Positions 1 through 7,658 of a DNA stretch of 16,859 bases are shown in pieces. Origin of the DNA: an uncultured Bacilli bacterium (lineage in GTDB: Bacteria > Bacillota_I > Bacilli_A > RF39 > UBA660). Positions within the stretch are counted from its first letter, which is position 1, and every line of letters begins with the position of its first letter. Below the pieces are notes generated by a model, which worked only from the letters and a program-made list of their open reading frames with translations, had not been told where the DNA came from and did no database searches. Position numbers and translations under genes: made by a program. Where the stretch lies: contig CAKOUR010000020.1 of NCBI GenBank assembly GCA_934120635.1, positions 1 to 16,859 on the forward strand, read 5' to 3'.

Positions 1-1019
1 ATTGTAAGATATTTCATGTCCTTTACCTTTTTTTGATAGTCTTTTTTATCTGGAAATTCGTTTAATTTTTCATCTAATATTTTTCCCATATGAGGTTCTA
101 AATTTTGATCTTTTGCTATTCCTCTTATTTCTCCGATTGTTGTTTTTCCATCCATTCGAATAGCAATTCTAGGATTTTTATACTCGTTATTTTTATCTTT
201 TGTATAATAAATATAAAAGTCACCATTTTCTAATTGCTCTCTTGCAACTGTTTCTCCTGCTGTACACCATCCAGTATTTTTTCCTTGTAAAGATTCTAAA
301 AGAGGGTGATAGTCACTTCCCTGTTCATATTTTATCCATATTCCTTCTGTTTCTTGTGATTTGTCTTGTTCAATTACTTTTTTTAAAAAATAGGTATATA
401 TTTTTTTAAAACTTTCTCCATTTGCTAATGCTTGTTCTTCTAAATTTGATAATTTATTTTCCCCAATTTGATGCATTAAAACATCATATATTTTTGCTAA
501 TACTTCTCTATTTAAATCTATATATGGAGCTGATGTATTTTTTGTTCTTTTTAGAAATTCTTTTTTTTCTTTATCAAAAACGCCTAGTTTTAACATTCCT
601 TCAAATGCATAATTTTTAAACCACATGGGATACATCGCATCATCACTACAAAAGTATTCTATCCATTTATTTAATGAGTTTTTTTGTTCTGTTTGGATTT
701 GAAATAACATTTCTTGTTTCATTTCTTTTGTTATATCTATATTTCCATATCCTTGTTCATGAGCAATTTTTTTCTGTAAATTTATGTATGATTCTGGAAG
801 AGTTTTTATGACATATTTGTTATAATAAAATTGTTTTAAAATATTCATTTTATGTTTATTATCTTTTGCTTTATTGTGGTTTTTTTCTAACCTTTCCATA
901 TACTTTTTTATTTTTTCTTCTGGAGTATCACTTTTACTTGCCGTATGCATAACAATATCTTCATTGTGCATATTTTTATTTAGATGATTTAAGAAATCTT
1001 CACCATTTTGATATTTCAT
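1..1019 (-). CDS. Conserved protein with TGWCTA motif, C-terminus cut off
   Basis: The open frame starts at ATG 1019 after a strong GGAGGAG ribosome site (1026-1032) and is still open at base 1, giving 339 residues without a stop. The protein is hydrophilic, with no signal peptide or membrane helix. The first 120 residues are charged and mostly helical. Residues 119-145 are rich in Trp, Tyr and Phe. A compact conserved-looking block begins with WIKYEQGSDY (228-237), carries TGWCTAGE (249-256) and continues through FYIYYTKD (268-275) and RIAIRMDG (284-291), a beta-rich pattern. The Trp-Cys-Thr-Ala core looks like a functional site, but I cannot name an activity. Function is unknown; I recall only similar uncharacterised proteins from gut Bacillota. 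It has its own ribosome site and lies downstream of the terminator of the coat genes, so it is probably a separate transcription unit. Confidence 0.8.
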   Translation of the reverse strand, partial: MKYQNGEDFLNHLNKNMHNEDIVMHTASKSDTPEEKIKKYMERLEKNHNKAKDNKHKMNILKQFYYNKYVIKTLPESYINLQKKIAHEQGYGNIDITKEMKQEMLFQIQTEQKNSLNKWIEYFCSDDAMYPMWFKNYAFEGMLKLGVFDKEKKEFLKRTKNTSAPYIDLNREVLAKIYDVLMHQIGENKLSNLEEQALANGESFKKIYTYFLKKVIEQDKSQETEGIWIKYEQGSDYHPLLESLQGKNTGWCTAGETVAREQLENGDFYIYYTKDKNNEYKNPRIAIRMDGKTTIGEIRGIAKDQNLEPHMGKILDEKLNEFPDKKDYQKKVKDMKYLT

Positions 1020-1161
1020 GGATAACTCCTCCTTCTTTTATTAATTTTATCATATTTTTTATGATATTGTTTAGATAGAATTTCTTTTTTTTCAATTGAC
1101 ATCACATTATACAAAAGGTATTTATATTACAAATAAACAATAATTTCAAAAGCAAAAAAAT

Positions 1162-1215
1162 AAAATACTTCTTTAGTTTTTCCTAATATATAGGGAATTT
1201 TTTAAGAAGTATTTT
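1162..1215 (-). terminator. Intrinsic terminator after the coat genes
   Basis: A perfect 12-bp inverted repeat (AAAATACTTCTT at 1162-1173, AAGAAGTATTTT at 1204-1215) encloses a smaller TTCCTA/TAGGGAA stem. On the minus strand the repeat is followed by a T-rich run (TATTTTTTTGC, complement of 1151-1161). It lies 5 nt beyond the end of the CotF-like gene and separates it from the next minus-strand gene. Confidence 0.8.
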
Positions 1216-1219
1216 TTGT

Positions 1220-1540
1220 TTAATTTATTTTTAAATCTTGATATTCTTGTGTTAATGTTTGATATTTTTCATTTCGTTTTGTATTGTCTACTTTTTCTAG
1301 AGAATACCAACCATTTTTAAACATTAATTCATAAGTTTCTCTTTGAAGATTTGCTATTTCTTTGAAAGTACTTAAATAGCTTTGATATATATGTTCATTA
1401 CTTGCTTCTGTTAAGGCAATAGAATAATTTTTTTCTAATTCTTTTAATATTCCTAATAGACATGTTAAATAGTCTTTTTCATTCATCTCGATTCCTATTG
1501 GTACTTCTGTTTTAGGATTTGATATTTTATTATTATTCAT
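1220..1540 (-). CDS. Spore coat protein, CotF family
   Basis: This 106-residue protein has the CotF signature: an N-terminal Asn/Pro-rich segment, then a helical domain with MNEKDYLTCLLGILKELEKN, TEASNEHIYQ and NLQRETYELMFKNGWYSLE. The ASNE...Y and MF-x-GWY-x-LE patterns are typical of Coat F proteins in Bacillus and Clostridium. The expected role is a structural protein of the spore coat, made in the mother cell late in sporulation. A longer reading from ATG 1555 is possible, but ATG 1540 is preferred because GGAGGT sits 5 nt upstream (about 1545-1550). This start overlaps the upstream gene by 8 nt (ATGAATAA), indicating translational coupling. A strong terminator follows. Confidence 0.85.
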   Translation of the reverse strand: MNNNKISNPKTEVPIGIEMNEKDYLTCLLGILKELEKNYSIALTEASNEHIYQSYLSTFKEIANLQRETYELMFKNGWYSLEKVDNTKRNEKYQTLTQEYQDLKIN

Positions 1541-1763
1541 TGGTACCTCCTTCATTTAGTAGTGATAATATTAAGTTTAAGTTGTTTTTAAAAAGGTTAT
1601 AGCCTTTTGTTAGTGTTTCTTTTATTTCTTCGTTTTTAACTTGGTTTACAGCAATATTCATTTTTTTTAATGCACTATAATTCCAATTAAACATATCACT
1701 TAGATAATCTAAATCTTTTCCTGTAATTATCATAGGTGCTTCATTATAAATTTTATTTTCCAT
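1533..1763 (-). CDS. Small spore coat-associated protein, CotF-like
   Basis: The 76-residue helical protein includes ITGKDLDYLSDMFNWNYSA (about 13-31), which resembles the first helix of CotF-type proteins. It probably partners the longer CotF-like product encoded directly downstream; paired short and long coat genes are common in spore-forming Bacillota. The start at ATG 1763 is chosen because GAAAGGAG lies 7 nt upstream; an in-frame ATG at 1796 has no such site. The gene ends inside the start region of its partner. A CATAATAA sequence at 1783-1790 (minus) is reminiscent of a sporulation-sigma -10 element, but I see no convincing -35. A spore-coat role is inferred from similarity and linkage. 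Confidence 0.7.
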   Translation of the reverse strand: MENKIYNEAPMIITGKDLDYLSDMFNWNYSALKKMNIAVNQVKNEEIKETLTKGYNLFKNNLNLILSLLNEGGTNE

Positions 1764-1833
1764 AAAAAAACTCCTTTCATTCTTATTATGAATCAAAGAA
1801 GTTTTTTTAAACTGTTTTCCACAAAAAAGTGAA

Positions 1834-2475
1834 TTATTTCTTTTTTTCTTGATGATGATTACAAATATCTTTTAATTGACAATTACTACAACTTGGTTTT
1901 ATTGCTTTACATTGATATCTTCCAAAGAAAATAAATTGATGATGAGTTTTAATCCAATTTTCTTTGGGTATTTTTCTCATGAGTGACTCTTCTACTTCTT
2001 TTACTGTATCTGTTTTTTTTGCTAATCCTAATCTTTTAGAAACTCTTTCCACGTGCGTATCTACAGCAATAGAAGGAACATGATAATATTCTGATAAGAA
2101 GACATTGGTTGTTTTTCTTCCTACTCCACTTAATGTTTCTAAATACTCTCGATTATTGGGAACAATTCCATTTTGTTCCTTTACTAATCGCGTAGCTATT
2201 TCTTTGACAAAAATACTTTTCTTTTTAAAGGTGCCTATTGGTCTTATAATATTTTCAATATCTTCTATTTTAGCATTTGCTAATTCTTCTAAAGTTGGAT
2301 ACTTTGAAAATAATATTTTTGTTACCATATTTACTCTTTTATCCGTTGTTTGGGCACTTAGAACAATTGCTATTAATAATTCGTAATCTTTATTATATTC
2401 TAATTCACAATGAGCATTAGGAAATAAGCCGTTCATATAATTTAAGATACAATTTGTCTTTTCTTTTTGTCTCAT
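1834..2475 (-). CDS. nth: Endonuclease III (DNA glycosylase/AP lyase)
   Basis: This is a full-length 213-residue HhH-GPD base-excision repair enzyme that removes oxidised pyrimidines and cleaves the abasic strand. The helix-hairpin-helix reads LSGVGRKTTNV (115-125) with catalytic Lys121. The catalytic Asp139 is in AVDTHVERVSKRLG. Four cysteines (189, 196, 199, 205) with spacing C-x6-C-x2-C-x5-C form the [4Fe-4S] cluster. All key residues are present and the length is normal. The start codon overlaps the stop of dnaD by one base, so the two are co-transcribed, as in B. subtilis where dnaD and nth are neighbours. No strong terminator is visible after the gene; a weak AGTTT/AAACT hairpin lies around 1801-1814. 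Confidence 0.97.
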   Translation of the reverse strand: MRQKEKTNCILNYMNGLFPNAHCELEYNKDYELLIAIVLSAQTTDKRVNMVTKILFSKYPTLEELANAKIEDIENIIRPIGTFKKKSIFVKEIATRLVKEQNGIVPNNREYLETLSGVGRKTTNVFLSEYYHVPSIAVDTHVERVSKRLGLAKKTDTVKEVEESLMRKIPKENWIKTHHQFIFFGRYQCKAIKPSCSNCQLKDICNHHQEKKK

Positions 2476-3122
2476 TATTCATCCTCCAACCAATTATAGT
2501 CATAGATTGGTTCTTTTGGTTTTATGGTCTTTCGATAATTTTTCTTTTCTTCTAAAATGTCTTTTTTACTTTTAATTCCTTTGGTACGCCAATTGAATAG
2601 AATTCTATCAATATACTTTAAGTTTCTAGCATTATTGTAAATAGCTTCTTTTAAGGCTTCTTTGATGAGTTCTTCACTATTTCCATCATGAAGCCATTCT
2701 TTTATTATTTCTACTTCCATAGGAGAAATAGTTCTTCCTAATTCTGTTTCAAATAAAGTAAATAGATCAGTATTTATTGTTGCATCATGATTTTTATCAA
2801 TAATTATATTAAATAATTTGTTGTAAAGAAGGTCTAAATAAATATATTCTTCTTTTTTTCCAGAAGGGTTATTTTCTAGTTTAATTTCTAGGATTGCTTT
2901 TTCTGATAAATCATTTAAAATTTGCATTACTCTGTAAGTTTTCATTCCTATTTCTTCTGTAAAAAATCCAGGATCATAAATAATTTTATTTCCTTTATTT
3001 ATAATACAAATTAAAATGACTAGTTCTTCTTCAGTAATATTTAATTTTGTGTAATATTTTAATAGTGCTTTTGGAATAATAATAGGTTGTTCTTTTAAAA
3101 TGTCAGTTACTACTTCATTCAT
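2475..3122 (-). CDS. dnaD: DnaD-like primosomal protein
   Basis: The 215-residue product has the two-part DnaD layout. A winged-helix N-terminal domain (about 1-100, including ITEEELVILICIINKGNK) is followed by a DnaB2/DnaD C-terminal domain with FETELGRTISPMEVEIIKEW (124-143) and the hallmark YIDRILFNWRTKG (170-182). DnaD helps remodel origin DNA and load the replicative helicase with DnaB and DnaI. The tail 183-215 is charged and ends in an aromatic/acidic stretch (YDYNWLEDE). The gene sits between the ypmB-like gene (1-nt gap) and nth (1-nt overlap), a known Bacilli arrangement. Its ribosome site (AGAGAG) is weak, fitting expression by coupling to the upstream gene. Confidence 0.92.
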   Translation of the reverse strand: MNEVVTDILKEQPIIIPKALLKYYTKLNITEEELVILICIINKGNKIIYDPGFFTEEIGMKTYRVMQILNDLSEKAILEIKLENNPSGKKEEYIYLDLLYNKLFNIIIDKNHDATINTDLFTLFETELGRTISPMEVEIIKEWLHDGNSEELIKEALKEAIYNNARNLKYIDRILFNWRTKGIKSKKDILEEKKNYRKTIKPKEPIYDYNWLEDE

Positions 3123-3123
3123 T

Positions 3124-3531
3124 TTATTTTCTCTCTAATGTTGTTTCTTTGATTAATTTGCCTGTTAAGGCATCATAATATTCATAAACTACTTTATCTT
3201 TTTTACGTATTGTTTTTTCATACATCAATTTGTTAGTTTTATATATAATAGGAAAATTATCTTCATTTTCTGCTAAATCGTTTATACTTTTTTTGTAAAC
3301 TTCCTTATATTCATTGTTTAAAACATATACATCACTTTCAGTAGTAAAAATATAATAATTTCCATAGCGGTTTGAATAAGTAATTTCATCTTTAATGGAA
3401 TAATTATCTTTAATACTTTTGGTGATATTGTTTAATTCATCTTGATTATGATTCGTAATAAAAGATATATATAGGATACCTATTATTAAAATAATTACTA
3501 TAATTAAAATACTTCGAAGGACTTTTTTCAT
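3124..3531 (-). CDS. YpmB-like membrane-anchored protein (DUF5590/PepSY-like)
   Basis: The 135-residue protein has an N-terminal membrane anchor (about 5-27, RSILIIVIILIIGILYISF) and an extracytoplasmic domain of about 105 residues. The domain ends in a PepSY-like pattern, VVYEYYDALTGKLIKETT (118-135 region), comparable to the 'YxDxxTGKxLK' end of B. subtilis YpmB. Position supports the call: ypmB lies just upstream of the aspB-asnS-dnaD-nth block in Bacilli, and here only aspB and asnS are missing from between. Function in the family is unclear. It is the first gene of a three-gene unit with dnaD and nth, and a good promoter lies 26 nt upstream of its start. Confidence 0.7.
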   Translation of the reverse strand: MKKVLRSILIIVIILIIGILYISFITNHNQDELNNITKSIKDNYSIKDEITYSNRYGNYYIFTTESDVYVLNNEYKEVYKKSINDLAENEDNFPIIYKTNKLMYEKTIRKKDKVVYEYYDALTGKLIKETTLERK

Positions 3532-3556
3532 GGTATCATTCCCTTTCTTGTTAAAG

Positions 3557-3585
3557 ATTATAACTTACTTTTGTTGTTTTGTTAA
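3557..3585 (-). promoter_or_regulatory. Sigma-A promoter for ypmB-like-dnaD-nth
   Basis: On the minus strand TTAACA (complement of 3580-3585) and a perfect TATAAT (complement of 3557-3562) are separated by exactly 17 nt. Transcription would start near 3550, just ahead of the GAAAGGG ribosome site of the ypmB-like gene. Confidence 0.8.
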
Positions 3586-3639
3586 GTCTTTTTTGTAATG
3601 TTTTTATGGAAAATAATAGATAAAGAAAAGAGGATTTAT

Positions 3640-4743
3640 TTATCTAGTTTTCTTGTAGTGTTTTTCTATGTAATGGGTTAAATCCTCTTTTGTATTATTT
3701 AATTCATTATTAATAATTTTTTTCTCAATATCATTCATGATTTCTTTAATATATATTCCTGGTCTTAGGTTTAATAAATTAGAAATATCTTGACCATTTA
3801 TTTGAATATCTTTTTTGCTTTGTATTGGTAAGTTATGATATATTTTATTTAAGTGTGATATATCTTTTTGTTTAATTTGATATACAACAGTTGATATATA
3901 TAATCCATATTGATATAAATTATATTTATCATTGATATCTTTTTTTAAAAGAGCTCTAATTTCTTTCATTTGTTCTTTTTCTACTTTAGTAAATGGATAA
4001 ATATCATCTACGTCTAGTTGTGCCCAAATACCAATTAAATCATCACATAATGTTATTTTATTTAAATTTTTTAATTTTAGAGCATCTGCGATTGATAATT
4101 CTACTAATAATTCTACACCTCTTTTTCGATTAGGACTCATTAATATTTTATCTAATTCTTGTTTTTTTCTTTGATAAGATAATTTTTTCAAGAGATAAGC
4201 ATATTCTTTTAAATAATGTTTTGTTTTTGTTTCTATATTAAAATTTAGGGTCGTGGCAAATCGAATTGCTCTTAAAATTCTTAAGGAATCTTCTTTTAAA
4301 CGATATCTTGGATTACCTACTGTTTTGATTAATTTATTTTCTAAATCAGGCATTACTTTTAGGTAATCCTTCACCTTTCCTTCCTTATCTATACAAAAAG
4401 TATTTATTGTGAAATCTCTTCTTAATAAATCTTTTTTGATATTTTTGATGTATTTTATTTTTACTGGTAGGCGATTATCTTGATATTTTATTTCTTTTCT
4501 AAATGTTGTGATATCAAAATTAGTATTTTTATAAATAATATTAATTGAGCCATAGTTTGGACTTGATGTATTGGGAAATATTTCCATTATTTCTTTTGGT
4601 GTAGCACTGGTACAAATATCTATATCATTGCTTTTTATTCCTAATAATTTATCTCTTACAAAGCCACCTACTATGTAAGATTCATGATTATTTTCACTTA
4701 AAATACTTAATATTTTTAGTGCCTTTTCTTCAGTACTATCCAT
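3640..4743 (-). CDS. cca: CCA-adding enzyme / poly(A) polymerase family nucleotidyltransferase
   Basis: The 367-residue class II nucleotidyltransferase adds or repairs the 3' CCA end of tRNAs. The glycine-rich motif YIVGGFVRDKLLG (23-35) is followed by the metal-binding pair D40/D42 in NDIDI. RRDFTIN lies at 108-114 and the nucleotide-recognition region EDSLRILRAIRFA at 151-163; the usual Pro in EDPLRI is Ser here. The remainder is the helical neck/body/tail. It is about 30-50 residues shorter at the C-terminus than many bacterial enzymes and has no HD domain. The start at ATG 4743 follows GAAAGGA about ten bases upstream. In B. subtilis cca lies in the same general region as ypmB and dnaD. 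The tRNA-Gly gene in this window already encodes CCA, so a repair role would apply there. Confidence 0.93.
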   Translation of the reverse strand: MDSTEEKALKILSILSENNHESYIVGGFVRDKLLGIKSNDIDICTSATPKEIMEIFPNTSSPNYGSINIIYKNTNFDITTFRKEIKYQDNRLPVKIKYIKNIKKDLLRRDFTINTFCIDKEGKVKDYLKVMPDLENKLIKTVGNPRYRLKEDSLRILRAIRFATTLNFNIETKTKHYLKEYAYLLKKLSYQRKKQELDKILMSPNRKRGVELLVELSIADALKLKNLNKITLCDDLIGIWAQLDVDDIYPFTKVEKEQMKEIRALLKKDINDKYNLYQYGLYISTVVYQIKQKDISHLNKIYHNLPIQSKKDIQINGQDISNLLNLRPGIYIKEIMNDIEKKIINNELNNTKEDLTHYIEKHYKKTR

Positions 4744-4966
4744 ATTATTTTTTTCCTTTCTTTATTTATTTTATATTATAAATTCTTTATATCCTTATTA
4801 AATGAAGATATTACTCTTCATATCAAGTGTAACATAAAAAAATCATGACTTCTATAAAATCGTTGTTACTTTACAATAGAAAATTCTTGAATAGTCAATT
4901 TCTTATTTACAATAAAATGTAAATTATATTGTATCATTAGTTAAGTAATGGATAAGTGAATTTTTT

Positions 4967-4975
4967 TGATATAAT
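4967..4975 (+). promoter_or_regulatory. Extended -10 promoter, possible distal promoter of the polymerase gene
   Basis: TGATATAAT is a perfect extended -10 (TGnTATAAT) without a clear -35. It would give a 5' leader of about 140 nt through the LexA-like box. The same TTTTTGATATAATG context recurs upstream of tex at 7784-7792. Confidence 0.5.
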
Positions 4976-5054
4976 GCAAATATAGGAGATATTTTATTTT
5001 TTTGGAAGAAGATTTATATAAATAAAGAATAGATTTAAGTATTTTATTTCTATA

Positions 5055-5068
5055 CGAACAAATGTTTA
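5055..5068. promoter_or_regulatory. LexA/DinR-type SOS box
   Basis: CGAACAAATGTTTA matches the Gram-positive LexA operator CGAAC-N4-GTTCG at 8 of 10 fixed positions, with one perfect half-site. It overlaps the -35 of the proximal polymerase promoter and lies 52 nt before the start codon, as expected for repression of a damage-inducible polymerase. Confidence 0.75.
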
Positions 5069-5094
5069 TCACTTATTTTAATGTATGTTATAAT
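5066..5094 (+). promoter_or_regulatory. Proximal promoter of the Y-family polymerase
   Basis: TTATCA (5066-5071) and a perfect TATAAT (5089-5094) are 17 nt apart. The -35 shares bases with the LexA-like box, so bound repressor would block RNA polymerase. Confidence 0.7.
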
Positions 5095-5119
5095 AATATT
5101 AGATTTTGAGGTGATATGA

Positions 5120-6370
5120 ATGAAAAGAATTATCTTTCATATTGATGTAAATAATGCTTTTTTATCTTGGACAGCTGTTGAGAGGCTAAAAAATGGGGAA
5201 AAGGTGGATATTCGGAAACGCTACGCTGTAATTGGGGGAGATGAAGCAGCAAGGCGAGGAATTGTTACAGCTAAAAGTGATTTATGTAAAAAGTGTGGGG
5301 TTAAAACTGCTGATACTTTATATAGTGCTAGGAAGAAATGTCCCTATTTAGAAGTATATGCTGGAGATTTTAAAGTATTTCGAAAATATTCAGATTTAAT
5401 GTATCAATACTTATTACGGTATACTAATGTTATTGAAAGGTATTCAATTGATGAGTGTTTTTTAGATTATACTGCTTCTTATCAATTATTTGGAGATCCT
5501 GTTAAAGTTGCTTACCAAATCAAAGATGATATTTACCGATTATTTGGTTTTACGGTTAATGTGGGGGTTGGTAATAATAAATTAGAGGCTAAGATGGCTT
5601 CTGATTTTGAAAAGCCTAATCGCGTTCACACTTTATTTGATGAAGAGATTTCCACAAAGATGTGGATTCTTCCTATTGATGATTTATTTATGTTGGGAAA
5701 ATCTAGTGCTAAGGCTCTCCGAGAAATGGGAATTGAAACAATTGGGGAACTTGCTTGTTATGATGTAAATAGACTAATAAAGAGATTTAAAAGTCATGGT
5801 AAATTAATGTGGGAATTTGCTAATGGTATAGATAATAGTGAAGTTCATTATCAAGAAAGAGAGGCTAAAAGTATTTCTTGTTCTACTGTTTTACCCTATG
5901 ATTATCGTAATCGTGAGGAATGTTTAAAAATACTTAGACAGCTTTCGATGGAAGTAGGAAGAAAGTTAAGATTAAAGAAGTTTTATGCTAAGAATGTGAG
6001 TATTTGGATTAAGTATAATAATTTTGTTAAAGAAAGTAAGCAAAAGAATTTAGAAAATGCTATTTATAATGATATGGATATCTTTCATATTGCTACTAGT
6101 TTGTTTGATTCTTTATGGGATAAAGATAATCTTATTAGGGGATTATGTGTTGGTGTTACAAATTTTTCTAGTGGTCATGATAGACAATTATCTTTGTTTG
6201 AAAGTAAGAATACTGTAGTTGAAGATTGTGATGAGAAAAATAATAAATTACAAGAAGCAATTGACAAAATAAGAGATAAATATGGTAATGATAAAATTAT
6301 ATTTGCCGATATGAAATCAGAAAAAAAGGAGAATGTTAATGCAAGAAAAACAAATAAAAAAGGCTATTGA
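5120..6370 (+). CDS. Y-family DNA polymerase (Pol IV/DinB type), SOS-linked
   Basis: The 416-residue error-prone translesion polymerase has catalytic carboxylates Asp9 in HIDVNNAFLSW and Asp111/Glu112 in YSIDECFLD, all intact. Fingers and palm cover about 1-180. A helix-hairpin-helix thumb (LFMLGKSSAKALREMGIETI, 189-208) and a little-finger domain (about 245-350) follow. RQLSLF (355-360) is a clear beta-clamp-binding motif that tethers the enzyme to DnaN. Length matches B. subtilis PolY1/DinB (about 414 residues). The start at ATG 5120 follows GAGGTGAT; ATG 5116 is out of frame. The LexA-like box upstream argues for SOS induction. The last 32 bases overlap the next gene. Homologues include DinB, UvrX and YqjW; I cannot decide the subgroup, so no symbol is given. 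Confidence 0.93.
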   Translation: MKRIIFHIDVNNAFLSWTAVERLKNGEKVDIRKRYAVIGGDEAARRGIVTAKSDLCKKCGVKTADTLYSARKKCPYLEVYAGDFKVFRKYSDLMYQYLLRYTNVIERYSIDECFLDYTASYQLFGDPVKVAYQIKDDIYRLFGFTVNVGVGNNKLEAKMASDFEKPNRVHTLFDEEISTKMWILPIDDLFMLGKSSAKALREMGIETIGELACYDVNRLIKRFKSHGKLMWEFANGIDNSEVHYQEREAKSISCSTVLPYDYRNREECLKILRQLSMEVGRKLRLKKFYAKNVSIWIKYNNFVKESKQKNLENAIYNDMDIFHIATSLFDSLWDKDNLIRGLCVGVTNFSSGHDRQLSLFESKNTVVEDCDEKNNKLQEAIDKIRDKYGNDKIIFADMKSEKKENVNARKTNKKGY

Positions 6371-7658
6371 AGAAAATAATAATATTATTTACCGTCAAGA
6401 TTTTTTTGACGAAATCAAAAGTACTAGTTTACTAGAATTTCGTAAAAATATTAATTTCATCCAAGACTTATACCCTACTCTTTATTTAGAACAAAAAGTT
6501 GATCAATATTATGATGAACTATTAAGAAGTTATCATGAAAAAACTGGACTATTTTTAGAATATGAAAAATTATTAGAATTTGTCAAAAATAAAGATATTG
6601 ATAGTTTGAAAAAATATAAAGATTATCATTATTTTGTTGATAGAAATATGATTCTAAAGTTATCGGATTGTATTTATCATCAAGATGGAGTTGAGGAAGC
6701 TTATTCCTATTTATTAAAAAATACTAAGGAAAAAATTAGTGAAATTGTTGTTGATGGATTATTTAAAGATAGTATTTATAATATATGGATTAATATTAAA
6801 GAAATTCTTAGATTTCATAAAAAACTTCAGGATAAAGAAAAAATTTTAAGTAAAGAAAAAATAGATTTCTATCAAAAAATTCTAAATATTGATGCCCTAT
6901 CTAATTCTGATAAAATCAAATTATATAATGGATTAAAAGGAAAAAATATGGCCTTATTATTTTATCAAGATTGGTATAAAGTAAGAAAATATTCTTATCA
7001 AAAAATGAAAGAAAGTTTATTTAAGATAAAAAGAAAGGGAAACTTATTTTGCTATCAAAAAAGTTTAAAAGAAAAAGTCCCTATTTATGAATTAGATGGA
7101 CAAGACTTTTTTATGTTAGTGAATTGTAGGGATGAATACAAAAGTACTGATATTGTTAGAAGATATTGTTATAGTTTAATTTCTCCTTATAATATGGAAG
7201 TATTTAATAATAAGAAATTCATTTATGGTTATAGTGATTTTTCTCTTGATGAAATTATGCATGTATTTGAGGACGATATAGCGTCTTCAGGTAATTTTAA
7301 TACAAATTCTTTTACTACTAGTTTTGTTAATCGAATTATGATGCCAGAAGAAATTAGTTATTCTAAGGGATATAGTGAAATTCAGATGGTGAATAAAAGA
7401 GTTGATAGTGAATTAAAAAATTTTTATACTAGGCGTCCTAACTATTTAATAGTATTTGATACAATAGAAGAAAGGCATCTACAAGAGGCAAAAAGATTAA
7501 ATATTCCTATTGTAGTTATTCCTATTTCTAAATATAGGAAACAAATAAAAGAAAGTGAAAAGAAATGTGAAACATTAGACATTCCAAAATTTAGTATTAT
7601 TCAGGATACTTATACTAATGGGAATAGTATTGAAAAAGAAAAGAAATCAAGAAGATAA
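6339..7658 (+). CDS. Protein of unknown function, coupled to the SOS polymerase
   Basis: This is a 439-residue charged, soluble protein with no membrane segment. It starts inside the end of the polymerase gene (32-nt overlap), so the two are almost certainly translated from one mRNA. ATG 6339 is chosen because AAGGAG (6326-6331) is 7 nt upstream; ATG 6333 is only one base from that site. The N-terminal two thirds look helical and Lys/Tyr-rich. The C-terminal part has MMPEEISYSKGYSEIQMVN and then RPNYLIVFD (from about residue 366), a helix, and NIPIVVIPISKY, a beta-alpha-beta pattern resembling a small nucleotide-binding or Rossmann-like element. I know similar C-terminal blocks only from uncharacterised Bacillota proteins. 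A DNA-damage role is inferred from the operon alone. No strong terminator is seen in the 170 bp before tex. Confidence 0.85.
   Translation: MQEKQIKKAIEENNNIIYRQDFFDEIKSTSLLEFRKNINFIQDLYPTLYLEQKVDQYYDELLRSYHEKTGLFLEYEKLLEFVKNKDIDSLKKYKDYHYFVDRNMILKLSDCIYHQDGVEEAYSYLLKNTKEKISEIVVDGLFKDSIYNIWINIKEILRFHKKLQDKEKILSKEKIDFYQKILNIDALSNSDKIKLYNGLKGKNMALLFYQDWYKVRKYSYQKMKESLFKIKRKGNLFCYQKSLKEKVPIYELDGQDFFMLVNCRDEYKSTDIVRRYCYSLISPYNMEVFNNKKFIYGYSDFSLDEIMHVFEDDIASSGNFNTNSFTTSFVNRIMMPEEISYSKGYSEIQMVNKRVDSELKNFYTRRPNYLIVFDTIEERHLQEAKRLNIPIVVIPISKYRKQIKESEKKCETLDIPKFSIIQDTYTNGNSIEKEKKSRR

Larger units (their letters stand above)
4744..5119. other. Divergent intergenic region between cca and the polymerase gene
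   Basis: This 376-bp AT-rich region holds control elements for both directions. A possible cca -10 (TATAAT, complement of 4775-4780) has no good -35. Perfect 7-bp inverted repeats occur at 4802-4821 (ATGAAGA/TCTTCAT, 6-nt loop) and 4905-4924 (ATTTACA/TGTAAAT, 6-nt loop). TTTACAAT is repeated at 4870-4877 and 4906-4913. The polymerase promoters and LexA-like box are listed separately. An eight-codon TTG-initiated frame (5002-5025) follows an AGGAG but has long spacing, so I do not call it a gene. Confidence 0.6.

Noticed and set aside
200..619. Two hydrophobic plus-strand frames of 69 and 65 codons
   Set aside because: They are antisense to the well-supported minus-strand gene 1-1019, lack ribosome sites, and their Leu/Phe richness simply reflects complementing Lys/Glu codons.
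2105..2386. Plus-strand 93-codon frame
   Set aside because: Antisense to nth, whose catalytic and iron-sulfur residues are all present.
3621..3652. Possible terminator after cca (AAGAAAA/TTTTCTT, AGATAAA/TTTATCT)
   Set aside because: Stems are AT-only and alternative, with no clear T run; too weak to list as a feature.
5002..5025. Eight-codon TTG-initiated leader peptide before the polymerase
   Set aside because: The AGGAG is 13 nt from the TTG, the peptide is tiny and no attenuator structure follows it.
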